Shown: in pieces, positions 59,193 through 64,000 of the stretch
Layout of the letters: each line of letters starts with the position of its first letter
How positions within the stretch are numbered: position 1 is the first letter of the stretch
From: Arenimonas sp.
GTDB taxonomy: Bacteria; Pseudomonadota; Gammaproteobacteria; Xanthomonadales; Xanthomonadaceae
NCBI RefSeq assembly: GCF_022842045.1
Contig: NZ_JALHQI010000003.1
Location: 20,141 to 84,140, forward strand
Reading direction: 5' to 3'
Length of the DNA: 64,000 bases
Position numbers and translations under genes: made by a program
Notes under the pieces: model-generated
What the model was told of the DNA's origin: nothing
The model's input: the letters and a program-made list of their open reading frames with translations, nothing else
The model's database searches: none

Positions 59193-62100
59193 ATGACGCC
59201 CTCCGCGCCGCCCCTTCCCGCCTTCCCCGACCACGCCGCGCTCACGCGCGACCGTGGCCGTCTGCTGCGCCTGCTGGGGCAGTGGCGCAAGGCGCCGGAG
59301 GATGCCGCGCGCCGCGCCGCGTACGAGCAGGCGCTGGCCGCCTCCATCGCCGCGCGCGAACAGCGCGACGCACAGGCCCCGGCGCCGACCTTCGACGACA
59401 GCCTGCCGGTGGCGCGCGAGGCGGACGCGCTGGTGGCGCTGATCCGCAAGCATCCGGTAGTGGTCGTCGCCGGCGAAACCGGTTCGGGCAAGACCACCCA
59501 GCTGCCCAAGATCTGCCTGGCCGCGGGCCGCGGCCGCGCCGGCATGATCGGCTGCACCCAGCCGCGCCGGATCGCCGCGCGCGCGGTCGCGCGGCGCGTG
59601 GCCGAGGAGCTGCAGTCGCCGATGGGCGGCGCGGTCGGCTACCAGGTGCGCTTCACCGAGAACGTGGGCGACAACACCTACGTCAAGTTCATGACCGACG
59701 GCATCCTGCTGGCCGAGATCCAGTCCGACCGCTGGCTGTCGAAGTACGACACGATCATCGTCGACGAGGCGCACGAGCGCAGCCTCAACATCGACTTCCT
59801 GCTCGGCTACCTGAAGCAGCTGGTGCGCAAGCGGCCGGACCTGAAGCTGGTGATCACCTCGGCCACCATCGATACCGAGCGGTTCGCGAAGCATTTCGAC
59901 GGGGCGCCCGTGGTGAGCGTCGAGGGACGCAGTTTCCCGGTCGAGGTCCGCTACCGGCCCGGCGACGACGAAGGGATGGAAGAACGCGAAGGACCGGGTC
60001 AGGTTCCCTTTTCCGGCGGGATTGCGTCCAAGCCGCCGCGCCCGGGCCGGAAAAATGAACCTGACTCCGTTCTTCCCCGTGATCGCCCGTTGGCGGAGGC
60101 GATCGTTGCGGCGGCGGATGAGATTACCCGCGAGGACCCACAGGGCGACGTGCTGGTCTTCCTGCCCGGCGAACGCGAGATCCGCGACGCCCACGCGGCG
60201 CTGAACCGCCGCAAGTACCGCAGTACCGAAGTGATCCCGCTGTACGCGCGGCTGTCGGTGAAGGACCAGGACAAGGTCTTCAACCCGGGCCCGGGTCGCC
60301 GCATCGTGCTGGCCACCAACGTCGCCGAAACCTCGCTCACGGTGCCGCGCATCCGCTACGTGATCGATCCGGGCGTGGCGCGCGTGAAGCGCTACAGCCC
60401 GCGCGGCAAGCTCGACCGCCTGCACATCGAGCCCGTGAGCCAGGCCAGCGCCGACCAGCGCAAGGGCCGCTGCGGGCGCATCGCGGCCGGCGTCTGCTAC
60501 CGCCTCTATTCGCAGGACGACTTCGAAGGCCGCCCACGCTACACCGATCCCGAGATCCTGCGCGCCTCGCTGGCGGGCGTGATCCTGCGGATGCTGACGC
60601 TGGGCCTGGGCCGGGTCGAGGACTTCCCCTTCATCGATGCGCCCGATGCGCGCGCCATCGCCGATGGCTGGCAGACGCTGCTGGAGCTGGGCGCCGTGGA
60701 CGAACAGCGCCAGCTAACCGCCATCGGCCGCCAGATGGCGCGCCTGCCGGTGGACGTGAAGCTGGCGCGCATGCTGGTCGCGGCGCAGTCCCTCGGCTGC
60801 CTGGCCGACATGACGGTCATCACCTCCTTCCTCGGCATCCAGGATCCGCGCGAGCGCCCCGCCGATGCCCGCGAAAAGGCCGACAACGCCCACGCCGAGT
60901 TCGCCGACCCCAACTCCGAGTTCCTCGGCATCCTCAGGCTCTGGCAGGCCCACCACGCCGCCCACGAGGAGCTCACCCAGTCCAAGCTCCGCGACTGGTG
61001 CGAGCGCCGGTACCTGGCCTTCCTGCGCATGCGCGAATGGCGCGAGCTGCACCGCCAGCTGCTGTTGGCCTGCGAGGAGCTGTGGCCCGCGACGAACCAA
61101 ATGAACCAGGTTCATTTGCCTGCGAAGGGTTCGGCGCCGCGCCCGCCATCCCGCCGGGCAAATGAACCTGGTTCATTTGATTCGCTGTTGCATCGGGCTT
61201 TGATTGCGGGGTTGCCGACGCAGGTGGGGCATCGCAGCGAGAAGGGGCTTTACGACGCGCCGCGGCAGCGCAGGTTCTCGCTGTTCCCGGGGTCTTCGCT
61301 GAGCAAGCTGCCGCCCGCGTGGGTGCTGGTGGCAACGCTGCTCGATACGCAGAAGGTCTGGGGCATGACCGCGGCGCGCATCGAGCCCGACTGGGTGATC
61401 GCCGAGCTGCCGCACCTGCTGGCGCGCAAGCACTTCGACCCGCACTGGTCGCGGCGCCAGGGCCGGGTCATCGGCAGCGAGCAGGTGTCCCTCTTCGGCC
61501 TGGTGCTCGCGCCGAAGAAGCCCGTGCACTACGGCGGCCTGTACCCGGCCGAGTCGCGCGAGATCTTCGTGCGCCAGGGCCTGGTGCCGGGCGAGGTGGA
61601 CACCCGCAGCCCCTTCCTGAAGCGCAACCTCGCCACGCTGGAGAAGGCGCGCGAGGAAGAGGCCAAGCTGCGCCGCGCCGGCCTGGTCGCCGACGAGGAC
61701 TGGCAGGCGCGCTGGTACCTCGACCGCCTGCCGCCGGAGCTCAACTCGGTCGCCGGCCTCGACAGCTGGTACGGCAAGCTGCCGCCCGAACAGAAGAAAT
61801 CGCTGGAATGGTCGCTGGCCGACCTGCTGCCGGGCGAGGGCAGCGAGGCCGAACGCTTCCCGAAGTACTTCGCGCTGGGCGATGCACGGCTGGCGCTCCA
61901 CTACCGCTTCGAGCCCGGCCACGCCGAGGACGGCGTCACCCTCGACCTGCCGCTGCACCTGCTGATGGCGCTCGACCCGACGCGCCTGGGCTGGCTGGTG
62001 CCGGGACTGGTGGAGGAAAAGGCCACCGCGTTGATCCGCGGTTTGCCCAAGGCGCTGCGCCGCAACTACGTACCCGCGCCCGATTTCGCCCGCGCCTTCG

Positions 62101-63239
62101 CCGAGGCGCACCCGAAGCCGGAAGCCGACAGCCTTCCGGGCAGCCTCGCGCGCTTCCTCACCCGCGCCACCGGCGCACCCGTGACGGCGCTCGATTTCGA
62201 CGAGGCTGCGCTCGACGCCCACCTGCGCATGAACCTGCGGCTCGCCGAGCGCGACGGCCGCGTACTGGCCCAGTCGCGCGACCTGGCGCAGCTCCGCGCC
62301 CGCTTCGGCAGCGACGCCGAGCGCGCCTTCGCCGAGCGCGCCGGCGAAGACCTGGCCCGCGACGGCCTCACCGCCTTCCCCGACGCCCCGGTGCCGCGCG
62401 AAGTGCCCGGCGCCGCCGGCGTGCCGGCCTACCCGGCGCTGGTGGACCAGGGCGAGACGGTGGCCCTCAGCGTGTTCGCCGACCCGCAGGAGGCCGCGCG
62501 CGAACACGACGGGGGTGTCCGCCGCCTGGCCACGCTCGCCCTGGCCGACAAACTGCGCCAGGCCCGCAAGCAGCTGCCGGTGTCGCCCAAGCTCGCACTG
62601 CTTTACGCCGCCATCGAAGGCTTCACCCAGGCGCCGGGCCAGGCGCCCGCGCATGAACACCTGCGCACCGATCTCGCGCAGGCCGCGCTGAACGCCGTGC
62701 TCGAGGGCGACTTCGCCGGCGTGCGCGACGCCGATGCCTTCCGCCGCGTGCTGGACGCCGCCGGCAGGCGCCTGTTCGCCGAGGCCATGTCGCGCCTGCA
62801 GCTGGCTGAAGCCATCCTCGGCGGCGTCGCCGAAATCAAGCCCCGGCTGGAGTCGCCGCTGCTGGGCTGGGCCAGCGGCAACCTCGATGACCTGAAGGCG
62901 CAGCTGGCGGGCCTGGTGCCGCCGGGCTTCCTGCGCGACACGCCGGCCGGCCTGCTGGCGGAGTACCCGCGCTACCTCAAGGCCCTGTCGCTGCGCGCCG
63001 AGCGCGCCCTGCGCGACCCGCAGCGCGACCAGGCCCGCATGCTAGAACTCAAGCCCTTCCACGATGCGCTGCTGGCCGCGCGCCGCAGCGGCCGCGAGCG
63101 CGAGCCGGCCTGGCAGGCGCTGCGCTGGGACCTCGAGGAATTGCGGGTCTCGGTGTTCGCGCAGGAGCTCGGCACCAAGCGCCAGGTCTCCGCCAAGCGC
63201 CTCGCGCGCCAGCTGGAGGCCCTTACTCGACCCGCCTGA
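59193..63239 (+). CDS. hrpA: ATP-dependent RNA helicase HrpA
   Basis: VVVAGETGSGKTTQLPKI, DEAH, SATIDTERF, QRKGRCGRIAAGVCYRLYS; full-length DEAH/RHA plus DUF3418-like C-terminus. Confidence 0.97.
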   Translation: MTPSAPPLPAFPDHAALTRDRGRLLRLLGQWRKAPEDAARRAAYEQALAASIAAREQRDAQAPAPTFDDSLPVAREADALVALIRKHPVVVVAGETGSGKTTQLPKICLAAGRGRAGMIGCTQPRRIAARAVARRVAEELQSPMGGAVGYQVRFTENVGDNTYVKFMTDGILLAEIQSDRWLSKYDTIIVDEAHERSLNIDFLLGYLKQLVRKRPDLKLVITSATIDTERFAKHFDGAPVVSVEGRSFPVEVRYRPGDDEGMEEREGPGQVPFSGGIASKPPRPGRKNEPDSVLPRDRPLAEAIVAAADEITREDPQGDVLVFLPGEREIRDAHAALNRRKYRSTEVIPLYARLSVKDQDKVFNPGPGRRIVLATNVAETSLTVPRIRYVIDPGVARVKRYSPRGKLDRLHIEPVSQASADQRKGRCGRIAAGVCYRLYSQDDFEGRPRYTDPEILRASLAGVILRMLTLGLGRVEDFPFIDAPDARAIADGWQTLLELGAVDEQRQLTAIGRQMARLPVDVKLARMLVAAQSLGCLADMTVITSFLGIQDPRERPADAREKADNAHAEFADPNSEFLGILRLWQAHHAAHEELTQSKLRDWCERRYLAFLRMREWRELHRQLLLACEELWPATNQMNQVHLPAKGSAPRPPSRRANEPGSFDSLLHRALIAGLPTQVGHRSEKGLYDAPRQRRFSLFPGSSLSKLPPAWVLVATLLDTQKVWGMTAARIEPDWVIAELPHLLARKHFDPHWSRRQGRVIGSEQVSLFGLVLAPKKPVHYGGLYPAESREIFVRQGLVPGEVDTRSPFLKRNLATLEKAREEEAKLRRAGLVADEDWQARWYLDRLPPELNSVAGLDSWYGKLPPEQKKSLEWSLADLLPGEGSEAERFPKYFALGDARLALHYRFEPGHAEDGVTLDLPLHLLMALDPTRLGWLVPGLVEEKATALIRGLPKALRRNYVPAPDFARAFAEAHPKPEADSLPGSLARFLTRATGAPVTALDFDEAALDAHLRMNLRLAERDGRVLAQSRDLAQLRARFGSDAERAFAERAGEDLARDGLTAFPDAPVPREVPGAAGVPAYPALVDQGETVALSVFADPQEAAREHDGGVRRLATLALADKLRQARKQLPVSPKLALLYAAIEGFTQAPGQAPAHEHLRTDLAQAALNAVLEGDFAGVRDADAFRRVLDAAGRRLFAEAMSRLQLAEAILGGVAEIKPRLESPLLGWASGNLDDLKAQLAGLVPPGFLRDTPAGLLAEYPRYLKALSLRAERALRDPQRDQARMLELKPFHDALLAARRSGREREPAWQALRWDLEELRVSVFAQELGTKRQVSAKRLARQLEALTRPA
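59995..60068. repeat. Palindromic element A embedded in hrpA coding sequence
   Basis: cgggtcaggttcccttttccgg ... ccggaaaaatgaacctgactcc (18/22 arm identity). Confidence 0.85.
61098..61179. repeat. Palindromic element B embedded in hrpA coding sequence
   Basis: Perfect 23-bp IR caaatgaaccaggttcatttgcc ... ggcaaatgaacctggttcatttg. Confidence 0.93.
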
Positions 63240-63684
63240 CCTTGGCGCGAGCGTTGAATCCCTCGATGCGCAGACTCCAGGAACCGAAGGCTGCCGGGGA
63301 GATGGTAGCCACGGGGTTGTCCACGTTCACCGCCAGCGCGCCCGAGACCTGGATGATGCGCCAGCGCTGGCCGTTCTCCAGCGTGATCACCTCGCCCGGG
63401 GCGCTCCAGCCGCGGAAGTTGCCGGGGATGCGCGAGACGATGTCGGTGTCGTCGGCGGCCGCGACCTGACGCAGGCCGCGACGGTCTTCGGACGCGGCGG
63501 CGGGTGCAGGCGCCGCATCCCGGGCGGCCAGCCAGGCGTCCAGGCGCGCCAGTTCCTCGGCGCTGAGTTTGTGCAGGCCGGCGGCCCGGAACTCCGCCTC
63601 CGACATTCGCTGGCGCAGCGGCGCGGTGTCGGCGGCGTGGACCGAAGACACCACCAATAGCAGGCAAGCAAGCAAAAGGCGCAT
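63223..63684 (-). CDS. Secreted hypothetical protein
   Basis: Signal peptide MRLLLACLLLVVSSVHA; IPGNFRGWSAPGEVITLENGQRWRIIQ. Confidence 0.75.
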   Translation of the reverse strand: MRLLLACLLLVVSSVHAADTAPLRQRMSEAEFRAAGLHKLSAEELARLDAWLAARDAAPAPAAASEDRRGLRQVAAADDTDIVSRIPGNFRGWSAPGEVITLENGQRWRIIQVSGALAVNVDNPVATISPAAFGSWSLRIEGFNARAKVRRVE

Positions 63685-63737
63685 GGCGGGGATTCCTTGG
63701 CTGGTTAGACTGTGCGGGACTCCCCCGGATTCTAGCC

Positions 63738-64000
63738 TTGACGCCGTCCCGCGCCACTCCCCGCCTCCACGACTGGCTTGCCGGCCATGCTGCCCCGGCG
63801 CCGCTGCTGTCCGCGCTGCAGGCCGCCGCGGCCACGCTGCCGCATGCGCCCGAGGAAACGCTGGCCGTGCACGTGCTCGCCGTGCTGCAGCCGCTGCGCG
63901 CCGATCCCGAAGTGCTGGCGGCCGCCGCGCTGCACCTGTGGCCCGCGCTGCGCGCCGCCGTCGCGCACGATGTGCTGGGGCCGCGCGTCCCGCCGCTGCT
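63738..64000 (+). CDS. relA: Probable RelA (GTP pyrophosphokinase) N-terminus, truncated by window edge; TTG start likely
   Basis: LHDWLAGHAAPAPLLSALQAAAATLPHAPEETLAVHVLAVLQPLRADPEVLAAAALHLWPALR. Confidence 0.65.
   Translation, partial: MTPSRATPRLHDWLAGHAAPAPLLSALQAAAATLPHAPEETLAVHVLAVLQPLRADPEVLAAAALHLWPALRAAVAHDVLGPRVPPL

Noticed and set aside
63732-63968. Minus-strand 78-aa ORF at right end
   Set aside because: Antisense to the RelA-like N-terminus; no coding character.

Overview
High-GC proteobacterial chromosome segment, most likely Xanthomonadaceae/Lysobacteraceae. This is inferred from the pilA-pilA / pilR-pilS-sucCD order, ruvC-ruvA-kup-ruvB-tol-pal order, a ggpPS fusion and GTAG-type palindromes. 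About 52 CDS and one tRNA-Lys(TTT) are supported. There is no rRNA, CRISPR array, transposase/integrase gene or prophage. Left end (1-7.5 kb): a surface glycan/lipid-modification cluster (glycosyltransferase, FemAB/GNAT-like, flavin monooxygenase, methyltransferase, flippase-like protein, DegT aminotransferase, GT-C-like membrane protein with TPR-like C-terminus) abutting two tandem type IV pilin genes. Remainder: fused MFS/spermidine-synthase protein, pilRS, sucCD, OafA-type acyltransferase, nadE, bamD, rluD, pgeF, clpB, photolyase, Kef-type antiporter, ABC-F, GGDEF-histidine kinase hybrid, SSS symporter, ggpPS plus MFS, aspS, yebC-ruvCA-kup-ruvB, tol-pal-cpoB, queE/queC, LpxR-like, recQ, dps-like, hrpA and the start of relA. 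The strongest unusual signal is two related palindromic repeat elements embedded in frame in the hrpA coding sequence, one with a perfect 23-bp inverted repeat whose arms are themselves near-palindromes. Others: a GTAG palindrome plus half-copy bracketing the photolyase gene, the half-copy supplying the neighbouring gene's stop codon; a 25-codon DUF3096-like remnant or microprotein; long intergenic hairpins after kup and between queE and queC; non-ATG overlap starts; and the pilin-linked glycan cluster.
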